64,000 bases of DNA from Desulfobacterium sp. Its GTDB lineage: Bacteria; Desulfobacterota; Desulfobacteria; Desulfobacterales; Desulfobacteraceae. Position 1 is the first letter of the stretch, and the number at the start of each line of letters is the position of its first letter. Shown in pieces: positions 28,212 to 41,178 of this stretch. The stretch lies in the NCBI GenBank assembly GCA_016342325.1, contig JAEINR010000010.1, positions 39,461-103,460 on the forward strand, in the 5' to 3' direction. The notes under the pieces were generated by a model that searched no databases, was not told the DNA's origin, and worked only from the letters and a program-made list of their open reading frames with translations. The translations under genes and the position numbers were made by a program.

Positions 28212-31200
28212 TTGAAGGAGAGAAAGGGCATTCATCATCTAATACCCCCAATAATCGGTGGCAATCGTACACAACGTTGCGCCGAATCGATTACTGTTTT
28301 TCTGCTTTCACTAGGTAGAAAACTGTTTTGGAAAGACAAGGGCTGTCGGACACCCACGGGATTCACCTGCCGGAAAATTCCCGAACTTTGCGCGGGGCTG
28401 TTGATTCTATGCCTGCTTACAGGTGCGCCTGCCCACGCTTTTACCCCACCCGAAAAGGTTTCCCTGCAGTTGAGCTGGAAACACCAGTTCGAGTATGCCG
28501 GGTATTACGCGGCAAAGGAAAAAGGCTATTATGCCGGTGCAGGCCTGGACGTTGAGTTCCGGGAAGGACTTCCCCAATCGACACCTGTGACTGAAGTTCT
28601 GGAGGGACGGGTTGATTTCGGCGTCTGGGTGTCCAGCCTGATCCTCGAGCGACTCAACGGCAAGCCGGTGGTGATGCTGGCCAACTATTTCAAGCACTCC
28701 CCCCTGGTTATCATTACAACCCCTTCCATTCGCATGCCGTCACAGCTTCGGGGGAAAAGAATCATGGGCGCTGTTGAAGACGAGGAGATTGTTGAAATTT
28801 CCTGGCTTCTGACGGCCAACGGCGTTGAGAAAGACGCCATCGAGTGGATTCCCCAGACCTATGACCCCATGGATATTGCGACGGGCAAGGCCGATGCCAT
28901 GACGGCGTATATCACAAACCAGCCGTTTGTATTGGATAAAAAAGGGGTTTCCTATAATATTCTAGACCCTGCCAATTACGGGGCGGACTTTTACGGGGAC
29001 AGCCTTTTCACTTCCGAGGACCAGGTACGGGAACACCCTGGGAGAACCAAAAAGTTTGTGGAGGCCACTTCCCGGGGATGGGAATATGCCCTTAATCATC
29101 CGGATGAAATCATCGATCTGATCCTTGAAAAATACACTAAAAAGATAGACAGGGAAAAACTTGTTTTTGAAGCCAAGGGCACCCATGAGATGATTCAGCC
29201 CGATGTCTTTCCCGTGGGTTCCATTGATGAAGTAAGGATCAAACGAATTGCAGACAAATTTGTTGACCTTGGGATGGCAACCAAAGGATACACCCTGGCA
29301 GGATTTGTTTATGGCTCACCGGTCCAGCCCCCTGGGGCTGAGGGAGGAAATCCTGGGGCGGAGGGAGGTATCCATCTGACAGAAGAGGAAAGGCGCTTTG
29401 TGGAAGCCCACCCTGTTATCCGTGTCTCCAATGAATTCGACTGGCCTCCCTTTGATTTTGTGGTATCCGGAGAGCCCCGGGGCTTTGGCATTGAATTGAT
29501 GAATATGATTGCGGCCCGCACCGGTCTAAACGTTGAATACGTGAACGGATACACCTGGGATGAGCTGATGACCATGTTTTATAAGGGGGATATCCATGTG
29601 ATTCACTCCCTAAGCCGCACGCCGGAACGGGAGAAAAAAGCCCTGTTTACCAATCCCTACTATCACAGCAAAAACGTTCTGGTTCTGAGGCGGGATTCGG
29701 TTGACATTCAGGATCTCAAGGACCTTGAAGGAAAAATTATCGCCCTGCCCAAGGGGTGGTCCTCCATTAATTTTTTCAAGAAAAACTATCCGAATATTCA
29801 TATCATTGAAGTGGAAAACGCCCGGCAGGCCCTTGAGTATGTGGATCAGGGCAAGGTACAGGCCACCGTTGAGCAGGAGGGGATTGTTTCCTATTTTATC
29901 AATAAGTTTGGATTTCAGGACCTGAAACTCTCCAGCTGGGTGAAAGATGTGGCATTGCAAGACACCGGCTCCCTCCATTTTGCGGTTCTTAAAGAGAGAA
30001 CGGTGCTCCACGGCATTCTGGAAAAGGGCCTGGAAACGGTTCCCCCCGGCCAGATGCTTGATCTGAGGAAGAAATGGTTCGGCAATGACGGGGGCAGTGC
30101 CAGCCAGGAAGATGTGGGGCTCACCCTTTCAGAACGGAACTGGCTGAAGCAGAAGGGAGAGATAACCTTCTGCATCTCCCCTGACAGAATGCCTTTTGAG
30201 GCATTTTCAGGAAAAGATGTCACCGGTATGACATCTGACTTTCTCATGCTGTTCAGTAAACGCCTCAACGTTCCATTTACCCTTCTGCCAACAGAATCCT
30301 GGGAAGAATCCGTGGAACAGGTCAGAACAGGAAAAGCCGATATCCTGACCATCGCAAGCGTCTCCCCTAAACGGATGCAGTTCCTGGACTTCACCCCATC
30401 CTATCTCAACTGCAGTGTCGGAATCATTGCCCGGGAGGACTTTCCCTTCATTACCGGTATGGATGAGCTGGCCGGGAAACGGGTCGGCATCATGAAGGAC
30501 ACGTTCATCTGGGATGTTATTCCCGAAAAATATCCGGAAGTCTTCTATGTCCCCGTAAAAAACCGCCGGAGTTGCCTGCTTCAGGTCTCCGCTGGAAACC
30601 TGGATGCTGTTATTATGGATCTGCCCGTGGCCACAAACAACATCCGGCAGCTGGGCCTGACCAATCTGAAGGTGGCCGGGCACACCGCTGTTCTCAATGA
30701 AATGCGCATCGGGATGCGGAAGGATCATGTCCGACTCCATGATATCATGGACAAACTGGTTCGCTCTCTCTCCAAAAAAGAGGTGAACGACGTTTACCAG
30801 AAATGGGCGACCATCCGGTTTGAAAGCGAGTTTGACCGATCGATTCTGTTCAAAGTGATCGGGGTCGCCCTATTTGCAGTGGTATTAATTTTTCTATGGA
30901 ACCGCAAACTCGTTCATCTGAACCGCAGGATCTCCCAGGCCCACACCGAAGTCGAGGCCAAGAGCCTGCAGCTTCAACGCATCTCCATTACCGACACCCT
31001 GACCGGCCTCTTCAACCGAAGGCACCTGGAAGAGGCCTTCTCCGGTGAGATTCAACGATCCCGCCGCTACCAAAGGCCCCTTTCTGTGATGATTATCGAC
31101 ATTGACCATTTCAAGTCCGTCAACGACACCCACGGCCACCAGGCTGGCGACACGGTCCTCCGCCGGATAGCAGACGTCCTTGATAAGAACAGCCGCTCAT

Positions 31201-31478
31201 GCGATATCCTGGGACGCTGGGGCGGCGAGGAATTTATGCTTATCTGCCCGGAAACCAACCTCAGGGGAACCGCTGCCGTGGCAGAAAACCTTCGCCGTAA
31301 TATTCGTGAAATCGTCTTTCACACCGTGGGCACCCAAACCGCAAGCTTTGGCTTGGCAACCCTCAAGGAGGAGGATACAGGCGAAGATTTGATTCACCGG
31401 GCAGATAAGGCCCTCTACCGGGCCAAGGAAAACGGACGAAACCGTGTGGAAACCGAAAAGTCAACGGGGTCAGGCTAA
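28212..31478 (+). CDS. Membrane diguanylate cyclase with one NMT1-type and two PBPb-type receptor domains
   Basis: A 1088-residue sensor. A signal-peptide-like helix at about 58-75 ends in PAHA. It is followed by a THI5/NMT1-like binding domain (VSLQLSWKHQFEYAGYYAAKE, about 83-330), then two amino-acid-type PBPb domains at about 400-620 and 650-870, a membrane helix at 879-898, a short coiled coil, and a GGDEF domain with GGEEF at 1004-1008. The predicted topology puts all three receptor domains in the periplasm. Cyclic di-GMP synthesis is implied by the intact GGEEF. The open frame begins at a TTG with no nearby ATG, so the start is uncertain. Confidence 0.9.
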   Translation: MKERKGIHHLIPPIIGGNRTQRCAESITVFLLSLGRKLFWKDKGCRTPTGFTCRKIPELCAGLLILCLLTGAPAHAFTPPEKVSLQLSWKHQFEYAGYYAAKEKGYYAGAGLDVEFREGLPQSTPVTEVLEGRVDFGVWVSSLILERLNGKPVVMLANYFKHSPLVIITTPSIRMPSQLRGKRIMGAVEDEEIVEISWLLTANGVEKDAIEWIPQTYDPMDIATGKADAMTAYITNQPFVLDKKGVSYNILDPANYGADFYGDSLFTSEDQVREHPGRTKKFVEATSRGWEYALNHPDEIIDLILEKYTKKIDREKLVFEAKGTHEMIQPDVFPVGSIDEVRIKRIADKFVDLGMATKGYTLAGFVYGSPVQPPGAEGGNPGAEGGIHLTEEERRFVEAHPVIRVSNEFDWPPFDFVVSGEPRGFGIELMNMIAARTGLNVEYVNGYTWDELMTMFYKGDIHVIHSLSRTPEREKKALFTNPYYHSKNVLVLRRDSVDIQDLKDLEGKIIALPKGWSSINFFKKNYPNIHIIEVENARQALEYVDQGKVQATVEQEGIVSYFINKFGFQDLKLSSWVKDVALQDTGSLHFAVLKERTVLHGILEKGLETVPPGQMLDLRKKWFGNDGGSASQEDVGLTLSERNWLKQKGEITFCISPDRMPFEAFSGKDVTGMTSDFLMLFSKRLNVPFTLLPTESWEESVEQVRTGKADILTIASVSPKRMQFLDFTPSYLNCSVGIIAREDFPFITGMDELAGKRVGIMKDTFIWDVIPEKYPEVFYVPVKNRRSCLLQVSAGNLDAVIMDLPVATNNIRQLGLTNLKVAGHTAVLNEMRIGMRKDHVRLHDIMDKLVRSLSKKEVNDVYQKWATIRFESEFDRSILFKVIGVALFAVVLIFLWNRKLVHLNRRISQAHTEVEAKSLQLQRISITDTLTGLFNRRHLEEAFSGEIQRSRRYQRPLSVMIIDIDHFKSVNDTHGHQAGDTVLRRIADVLDKNSRSCDILGRWGGEEFMLICPETNLRGTAAVAENLRRNIREIVFHTVGTQTASFGLATLKEEDTGEDLIHRADKALYRAKENGRNRVETEKSTGSG

Positions 31479-31495
31479 TTCGGCTTGACCCCGTT
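31463..31495. terminator. Bidirectional terminator hairpin between the GGDEF gene and pyrG
   Basis: A perfect 10-bp stem (AACGGGGTCA with TGACCCCGTT) overlaps the stop codon of the GGDEF gene, with a T run on the plus strand after the stem. It lies directly before the convergent pyrG stop. Confidence 0.65.
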
Positions 31496-31500
31496 TAAGA

Positions 31501-33189
<1,689 letters not shown>

Positions 33190-33220
33190 TCACTTCATTT
33201 ACAGCAGTTTGTTACAGTCT

Positions 33221-35388
<2,168 letters not shown>

Positions 35389-35401
35389 TCAAGATTTGCG
35401 G

Positions 35402-35881
35402 TTAAACAGTGAACCGTTTATCGGCCCGGGTCGACTCGGTGGATCGCGTTCCGGCATCGAACCAGCCGGCCCTGGAATCGGGAAAGGCATCAAATTTGGG
35501 CACATAGGGTTTGATGTCGATGAGGGGGGTCTTGTCAACGATGTCGATGCCCTTGACATGGATGATATTCTCCTCGATCCCCAGCAGTCTGACAATAGAA
35601 ATCCCGATCTGATTGGGTCGTTTAGGGGCCCTGGTGGAAAAAAGTCCCCGCTTGGTATCATCGAGAAAGGGCTTTGCCATGAGGCTGTATCCCTCGGACA
35701 GGTGAAAGTGGTATAATAGAATGATCCGCTCAAATCCGTCAAGGTCGGAAAGCCCCTCCTGGAATTCGGGCAAGACCTCCACCCGTCCTTCAAACTCAAC
35801 GGCCCCGGCAGGCTGTATCGGAGCCCCCTCCCGCTCCTTGTGGGGGGAACGGATAATTCCTATTTCATTAAAGGTGATCAT
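35402..35881 (-). CDS. trmO: tRNA (N6-threonylcarbamoyladenosine37-N6)-methyltransferase TrmO/TsaA-like
   Basis: A 159-residue beta-barrel enzyme of the TsaA family. Hallmarks are IGIIRSPHKEREGAPIQ at the start, DLDGFERIILLYHFHLS in the middle, and TRAPKRPNQIGISIVRLLGIE near 83-103. The C-terminus DIKPYVPKFD matches the family's conserved DIKPYI/VP motif. It methylates t6A37 in tRNA using S-adenosylmethionine. It is shorter than E. coli TrmO because the C-terminal half domain is absent, as in many archaeal and anaerobe homologs, some of which act in other pathways. Confidence 0.88.
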   Translation of the reverse strand: MITFNEIGIIRSPHKEREGAPIQPAGAVEFEGRVEVLPEFQEGLSDLDGFERIILLYHFHLSEGYSLMAKPFLDDTKRGLFSTRAPKRPNQIGISIVRLLGIEENIIHVKGIDIVDKTPLIDIKPYVPKFDAFPDSRAGWFDAGTRSTESTRADKRFTV

Positions 35882-36040
35882 TGCATCTCCTCTATTTTAA
35901 AAAAGTTATTTTGACAAACCGAACTAGGATATCAACTCCCCACGGCCGGTTCAAGCTAAAACAAAAAAAGTATCAGGAGCCCCCCGGCAAGGGTTTCTCC
36001 CTTGCCTTTGATCCTGCACCTCGTGTAAACTTACCCCATT

Positions 36041-37105
36041 ATGAAATTCGACATCCCCTACATCCCGGACAGGGATTACACCCATTTTATACACCGCCAC
36101 AGGTCCCGGATCGACTCGGTTCACTTTGGACTCCACCAGGGGCCTGTGCTGGATTCACGACTCAGGTTCAAGCACGTTGACACGGAAAAACTTGCCGAAC
36201 AGCTTAACGCACTTTGCGTTCCCCGTAGCTATTGCCTGTTGAACTCACGGTTCATGGCCCCCGACCGCTACTTTGACCCCCTGTTTCTGACCGGGCTTAT
36301 GGAAAACCTTGAAATCCTCATGGAGCGCTCCCAGCTTAACGGAATCGTCTTCTGCGATGCCTATTTCCTCAATGCCCTCTCCAGCCACGGCAAAGACACC
36401 CTTGCCGAACTCGAGGCGGTTCCCGGCATCAACTGTATGATAGACTCCATGGACAAGGCCCGGGCCTACCTGGACCTCATTGACCAAACCGCGTTCAAAC
36501 GCCCGTCGAAACTTGTCCTGGACCGGTCCCTGAACCGGAACCCCAAAGCCCTTGAAACCATTGTGACCCAATTGAGAAAGGAGTATCCGGGCTTAAAGCT
36601 TGAACTCCTTGCCAACGAAGGGTGTCTCTACCAGTGCCCGTTCAAGCCGGCCCACGATGCCCAGATCGCGCTGACTAACACGGGGCTTGTCCGAGAACGG
36701 GGGTATGAGATCAACCGGGAAAGGGGGTGCATGAAGGTGTTGTTCAACGATCCAAAGCGCCTGTTCAAGTCCCCGTTCATCCGGCCGGAGGATATCAACG
36801 ACTACGCCCACCTGGTTGATACCATCAAGCTCTCGGGCCGAACCCTTGGCACAGACTTTCTTATAAACACGGTCACAGCCTACATCCAGGGCTCCTATGA
36901 CGGGAATCTTCTGGATCTCCTGGACGCCATGGAGTGGATGGCGGACCATTTTTTTGTGGACAACAAAAAGATTTCAAAGCATGATATCATAACATTGACA
37001 AATTGCACCAAAGAGTGCAACCGTTGTGATCAATGTAACAAAATACAGAACTCAACCACCCAAAAGAAATCAACTCAATTCAACAAGTACAGGAACCCGA
37101 CATGA
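36041..37105 (+). CDS. U32 peptidase-like protein with Fe-S-type cysteines
   Basis: A 354-residue TIM-barrel-like protein resembling the U32 family (collagenase-like, UbiU/UbiV, RlhA). The signature NEGCLYQCPFKPAHD lies near residues 191-205, a further GCMK near 231, and a C-terminal cysteine cluster (NCTKECNRCDQC) near 322-334. In characterised U32 proteins such cysteines hold a [4Fe-4S] cluster, and the enzymes hydroxylate or modify RNA or ubiquinone precursors. Peptidase activity is therefore unlikely. The stop overlaps the galE ATG (ATGA), so they form an operon. The substrate is unknown; galE may be a clue or merely a co-transcribed gene. Confidence 0.75.
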   Translation: MKFDIPYIPDRDYTHFIHRHRSRIDSVHFGLHQGPVLDSRLRFKHVDTEKLAEQLNALCVPRSYCLLNSRFMAPDRYFDPLFLTGLMENLEILMERSQLNGIVFCDAYFLNALSSHGKDTLAELEAVPGINCMIDSMDKARAYLDLIDQTAFKRPSKLVLDRSLNRNPKALETIVTQLRKEYPGLKLELLANEGCLYQCPFKPAHDAQIALTNTGLVRERGYEINRERGCMKVLFNDPKRLFKSPFIRPEDINDYAHLVDTIKLSGRTLGTDFLINTVTAYIQGSYDGNLLDLLDAMEWMADHFFVDNKKISKHDIITLTNCTKECNRCDQCNKIQNSTTQKKSTQFNKYRNPT

Positions 37106-38112
37106 AAATTCTCGTTACAGGCGGAGCCGGATATATTGGTAGTCACACCTGCGTGGATCTTTTAAACCAGGGCTGGGACGTCGTCGTTGTGGATAACCTC
37201 TCAAACAGCAGCGAAGAATCCCTGAAACGTGTGGAATCGATCACCGGCAGATCCCTTTCCTTTTACAAGGCAGACCTCCTGGACAAGGGCGCCCTGACCG
37301 ACGTTTTCAAGGCCCATACCATCGATGCCGTGATCCATTTTGCCGGAATGAAGGCCGTGGGCGAATCCATTGAGATCCCCCTCCAGTACTACCACAACAA
37401 CATCACCGGCACCCTGGTGCTCCTCGAGGTGATGAAAGCGTTCTCCGTGAAAAACCTTGTGTTCAGCTCATCGGCGACCGTGTACGGAGATCCCCACACC
37501 CTTCCCATCAAGGAAGGATTTCCCCTGTCCGTGACCAACCCCTACGGCCGCACAAAGCTGATGATCGAAGAGATCCTGAAAGATATCCATCTGGCTGACA
37601 CGACCTGGAACATCGCCCTGTTGCGATATTTCAACCCCGTGGGGGCCCATGAGTGCGGACGCATCGGAGAAGACCCCAACGGAATTCCCAACAACCTTCT
37701 GCCCTACATCTCCCAGGTTGCCGTTGGAAAGCTTGAAAGGGTCAACGTATTCGGCAACGACTACGACACCCCGGACGGCACCGGCATGAGGGATTACATC
37801 CATGTTTCAGACCTTGCCGCAGGCCATATTAAGGCCATTCCAAAACTCTTGACCCATCCGGGGGTTGTCACCTACAACCTTGGCACAGGCCGCGGCAACT
37901 CGGTGCTTGAAATGATACAGGGATTTGGACAGGCCTGTTCAAAAGAGATCCCCTTTGTCATTGCAGACCGGCGTCCCGGGGATATTGCAGCCTGCTGGGC
38001 CGACCCGGCAAAGGCGGAAAAAGAGCTCGGATGGAAGGCAGAAAAATCCCTGGACGACATGTGCCGGGACACCTGGAGATGGCAAAAAAACAATCCCAAC
38101 GGATATGAATAG
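37102..38112 (+). CDS. galE: UDP-glucose 4-epimerase
   Basis: An extended short-chain dehydrogenase of 336 residues that interconverts UDP-glucose and UDP-galactose. The NAD site TGGAGYIGSHT is at residues 6-16, followed by a DNLSNSS loop, SSSATVYG with the catalytic Ser, and YGRTK with the Tyr/Lys pair. The C-terminal substrate segment includes YNLGTGRGNSVLEMI and RRPGDIA. It is a good match to classical GalE. It provides UDP-Gal for surface polysaccharide and sits second in the U32-galE-HEAT-ATP-grasp operon. Confidence 0.95.
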   Translation: MKILVTGGAGYIGSHTCVDLLNQGWDVVVVDNLSNSSEESLKRVESITGRSLSFYKADLLDKGALTDVFKAHTIDAVIHFAGMKAVGESIEIPLQYYHNNITGTLVLLEVMKAFSVKNLVFSSSATVYGDPHTLPIKEGFPLSVTNPYGRTKLMIEEILKDIHLADTTWNIALLRYFNPVGAHECGRIGEDPNGIPNNLLPYISQVAVGKLERVNVFGNDYDTPDGTGMRDYIHVSDLAAGHIKAIPKLLTHPGVVTYNLGTGRGNSVLEMIQGFGQACSKEIPFVIADRRPGDIAACWADPAKAEKELGWKAEKSLDDMCRDTWRWQKNNPNGYE

Positions 38113-38119
38113 GAGCCCC

Positions 38120-39742
38120 ATGAAAACCTTTATCACCAGATTCCAAAACAGCTTGAAGGCATCGGATAGTAAAACCGCAAAAATCATTTTAATTGCCATC
38201 CCGGACGAGTCGGACCAGGTAAAACTGGATGTATTGCACGAACTTGCCTTGGCGCCGGATGACATTGCCTGGGATCTGTTGCTCTTACTCTCACAAATAA
38301 ATTTTGGCACCACCGATATCAGGGAGAGGCTGCTCCAGCTCATCACGGACAGGGCCCACCTCAACTTTAGTTTTCTACCCATCCTCTACAAGATCGGGGG
38401 CAAAAAAAAGGTCCGGGAAGCCGCACCCCTGATGAAGCACGTCCTCGTCAATGAGACCAATGTGGGCATCCTGGCGGAAACCATTCGGGCAGCCGGAAAA
38501 AACACTATCCAGGCCCTGGTGGATGAGATCAGCGAGTATCTCTACTTCGATGATCCGGAACTCAAAGCCCAGACCATATGGGCCCTTGAACGCATTGGAT
38601 CTTCCAAGGCCCTTTTCCGCCTGGAAGAAGTTTCACAGACCGTCAAATGCGACCAGACTATCCTGGATGCCATTGCCATTCTCAAACAAAAAGAAGAGGA
38701 CACAAAGGAAAAAGACGATGTGGTCGTCCCGGATGCCCAGACAAACAAAAAGGCACTCCTCCACGGCAACAACCTCAGCTCAACGGAGCTGGACATTCGG
38801 TTTAACGCCCTTGTAAACCTGACGGAAATGGGCGCAAACAACATTGAAATGCTCGAAGAAAACCTTGATTCCGACAACCACGATCTGGTGATAAACACCT
38901 TGAGGATCATCGCCAGAACCATTCCCGAACAGATGCTGGGCAGCCTCTATGCCCTGCTCTCAAAAGAGGGACTGCCCAATTCCGTTAAATTTGCCATTTA
39001 TGAGGCCCTTGGCGCCTTCCCAGGCCTTGAGTCCGCGGCATCGACCCTGAACGGAATCGACGCTCCTGCCCTGCATGTTCGCATGGCCGCCCTGAACGTT
39101 CTTGAGAAAACCCCCACTGACTTTGTGCTGGCCGAGATAAAAAACCGCATCGAAACCGGAACAAGAAAGGGGGAGATCCTGGCCGAGACCATACTGGACG
39201 TCCAGGCAAAGCACATCATCGAATACCTCAAGATCTCGGACACCTTCTCCTACATTGCCTCCAACTATCTCACAAAACAAGCCCCCCTTTCCTCCATAAA
39301 GGGATATATATCCATACTCCAGGACCGGAATCTCCGGTCAACGGCAAAAAAATTCCAGGATATCGTTGAAAAAGTATCCAAGGAAAAGAGACCCGGAGCC
39401 ATGGTGATCAGCGTCTCAAAAACGGTGCACAACGTGTATGGAAAACTGTTGTTCCAGGCAGGGTACACCCCCATGGCCTTTTTTTCCCCCCAGGACGCTT
39501 TTGAAAAAGCGTCGGTGGAAAAGCCGGGGCTGATTATCTCAGATCTTTTCCTGAGCGAAATCACCGCCATTGAGTTTGCCTCGGAAATACGGGAATTCTA
39601 TCCCCCAGAGGAGGTTGCCTTTGTCATCTCAACCCTTCAGCAGGACTTCACTGACAGCCAGCTTGAACCCTTGTTCTCCAAGATCGGCATCAAGGGAGTC
39701 GTGGCGTTTCCGGCCCGGGCCAACCAGATCCCGTCCCCTTGA
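38120..39742 (+). CDS. HEAT-repeat-like protein with C-terminal receiver-like domain
   Basis: About 540 residues starting at an ATG that follows AGGAG by four bases; the longer frame that runs into galE is not coding. Residues 1-400 consist of paired alpha-helices in HEAT-like repeats, with an acidic/basic linker (KQKEEDTKEKDD) near 190. The last 120 residues fold like a CheY receiver: VISVSK at the start, a LIISDLF phospho-acceptor-like aspartate, and a FVISTL strand. It has no recognisable output domain, so it may be a scaffold that responds to phosphorylation. It is co-transcribed with galE and the ATP-grasp gene. Confidence 0.7.
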   Translation: MKTFITRFQNSLKASDSKTAKIILIAIPDESDQVKLDVLHELALAPDDIAWDLLLLLSQINFGTTDIRERLLQLITDRAHLNFSFLPILYKIGGKKKVREAAPLMKHVLVNETNVGILAETIRAAGKNTIQALVDEISEYLYFDDPELKAQTIWALERIGSSKALFRLEEVSQTVKCDQTILDAIAILKQKEEDTKEKDDVVVPDAQTNKKALLHGNNLSSTELDIRFNALVNLTEMGANNIEMLEENLDSDNHDLVINTLRIIARTIPEQMLGSLYALLSKEGLPNSVKFAIYEALGAFPGLESAASTLNGIDAPALHVRMAALNVLEKTPTDFVLAEIKNRIETGTRKGEILAETILDVQAKHIIEYLKISDTFSYIASNYLTKQAPLSSIKGYISILQDRNLRSTAKKFQDIVEKVSKEKRPGAMVISVSKTVHNVYGKLLFQAGYTPMAFFSPQDAFEKASVEKPGLIISDLFLSEITAIEFASEIREFYPPEEVAFVISTLQQDFTDSQLEPLFSKIGIKGVVAFPARANQIPSP

Positions 39743-40526
39743 AACAGACGCCCACCCATTCATTGCCCTGGGAGCCAGACTGAAAGGCAGCTCCCTTGTG
39801 CAAACCCTGGGATTTCGGCCCAACTTCTGCGACTACACCGATAAAGAGGTCGACCTGATCAACAATGCCGGGACCATCTACTGGCCCACGGCATTCTATG
39901 CCGACCTCTTTACCACCATGGGCAAAAGAATTTTTCCAAGCATTAACAATTACGCCTTTGCCCTTGACAAGATCAAGCAGACGGCCATGTTCAAACTGCT
40001 CGACATCCCCCACCCTGGTACCCGGATCTTTTACGGCAGGAGACAGAAACAGGCAGTCACCGATTTTTTTGACTTTCCCTTTGTAGCCAAGATTCCCAGG
40101 GGATCGGCCAGGGGACAGGGCATCTTCCTCATCAAAACCCAGGAGGAGCTGGCAACCTACCTGAAGTTACCCGGCCCAGCCTACATCCAGGAGTACCTTC
40201 CAGCGACCCGGGACATGAGAGTTATCATCATCGGCAAAGAGATCGCCCTTGCCTTCTGGCGGGTAGCAAAAAAAGGTGAGTTTCGAACCAACCTCTCCCA
40301 GGGTGGAATCATCGATTTTTCCCCCCTGCCCTGTCAGGCCCTGGAACTGGCCCTTGAAACGGCAAGCCAATGCAACTGGAACGACGTTGGCCTGGATATC
40401 ATGGAGCACCAGGGCAGATTTCTAGTGCTCGAGGCCAACATGAAATACGGCACCCAGGGGTTTAAAACCGTTGGTATTAATTATAAGCGAATGCTCGAAA
40501 GTCTCATTGTTCAAGGAAAGATTTAA
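39621..40526 (+). CDS. ATP-grasp ligase of the RimK-like group
   Basis: An enzyme that joins a carboxylate to an amine using ATP. Conserved segments start about DAHPFIALGARLKG and include CDYTDKEVDLI, PSINNYAFALDKIKQTAMFKLL, the ATP-grasp lysine in FVAKIPRGSARGQG, and the metal ligands in VGLDIMEHQGRFLVLEANMKYG. The start is unclear: an in-frame TTG at 39621 follows AGGAGG by six bases but overlaps the upstream gene by about 120 bases, while a GTG at 39798 has no good ribosome site. Homologous-looking sequence begins near 39741. The modified substrate may be a peptide or amino acid; the HEAT-receiver protein upstream is a candidate partner. Confidence 0.7.
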   Translation: MSSQPFSRTSLTASLNPCSPRSASRESWRFRPGPTRSRPLETDAHPFIALGARLKGSSLVQTLGFRPNFCDYTDKEVDLINNAGTIYWPTAFYADLFTTMGKRIFPSINNYAFALDKIKQTAMFKLLDIPHPGTRIFYGRRQKQAVTDFFDFPFVAKIPRGSARGQGIFLIKTQEELATYLKLPGPAYIQEYLPATRDMRVIIIGKEIALAFWRVAKKGEFRTNLSQGGIIDFSPLPCQALELALETASQCNWNDVGLDIMEHQGRFLVLEANMKYGTQGFKTVGINYKRMLESLIVQGKI

Positions 40527-40613
40527 GCCCTTGCACAAAAAAAATAAATATTGTAGGGTTCGACGATTGGCTATATTACTATCAATGATAACCCATGGAG
40601 AGATATAATCATC

Positions 40614-41009
40614 ATGAACATGACTGATGCTATAGATCTTTTTACAAAAGAGAAATTGGACCAAATTTTTCCGGCAAACCGGGCGGATACCTTTTTCGAG
40701 GCGCTTTACGGAGATGTTTCCGAAGGTGCCTATGATATCAGCCTGGAATTTTCCAGAATAGAGAACGACACCCTCATATTTGAATTTCACCTGAAACAGC
40801 GTCCGGGCAAATGTCTTGCCTGCAACCTCACCCACGGACTTCCATTGGTGTTTTCCCGTCACCCGGTAATCAACCTTGACGGACTCATCAAAGAGATCAA
40901 CACACTTTTAAACGGTAAAGCCACCTGCACAGGCTGGGACGTAAAACAAACCAAAGAGATCAACCGTACTCTTCACCTTCTCCCAGTAGCATTCCACATC
41001 ACCGAATAA
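40614..41009 (+). CDS. Hypothetical protein
   Basis: A 131-residue soluble protein unknown to me. The N-terminus MTDAIDLFTKEKLDQIFP looks helical, the middle has paired strands (YDISLEFSRIENDTLIFEFHL), and a CLAC dipeptide pair precedes a conserved-looking NLTHGLPLVFSRHP. A GGAGAG ribosome site precedes the ATG by about 11 bases. Codon use matches neighbouring genes, which supports coding. It follows the ATP-grasp gene by 87 bases, probably under its own promoter. Confidence 0.65.
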   Translation: MNMTDAIDLFTKEKLDQIFPANRADTFFEALYGDVSEGAYDISLEFSRIENDTLIFEFHLKQRPGKCLACNLTHGLPLVFSRHPVINLDGLIKEINTLLNGKATCTGWDVKQTKEINRTLHLLPVAFHITE

Positions 41010-41034
41010 AAAACCTTCACAACCATACAGTCAT

Positions 41035-41092
41035 CGGGTTCCCCGCCAGATATATTTCCATATCACCGCATCCCGGCAACGCTGGGAACCCG
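41035..41092. other. Nested inverted repeat, possible structured RNA or processing site
   Basis: A 9-bp perfect closing stem (CGGGTTCCC with GGGAACCCG) encloses two smaller hairpins: GATAT/ATATC (41049-41064) and one around CCGGCAACGCTGG. The arrangement resembles a three-way junction. It lies between two convergent hypothetical genes and lacks a T tract, so it is not a simple terminator. Confidence 0.5.
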
Positions 41093-41178
41093 AGACTATA
41101 CCCTAACCTGGGCAAGCCAGAACCGAAGCGTTTTTCTGATTCTCTTACCAAAATAACACGAAGACCAAAGATAAGAAC

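Noticed and set aside
37925..38119. N-terminal extension of the HEAT-receiver frame into galE.
   Set aside because: It duplicates galE sequence in another frame. The AGGAG site before 38120 gives a better start.
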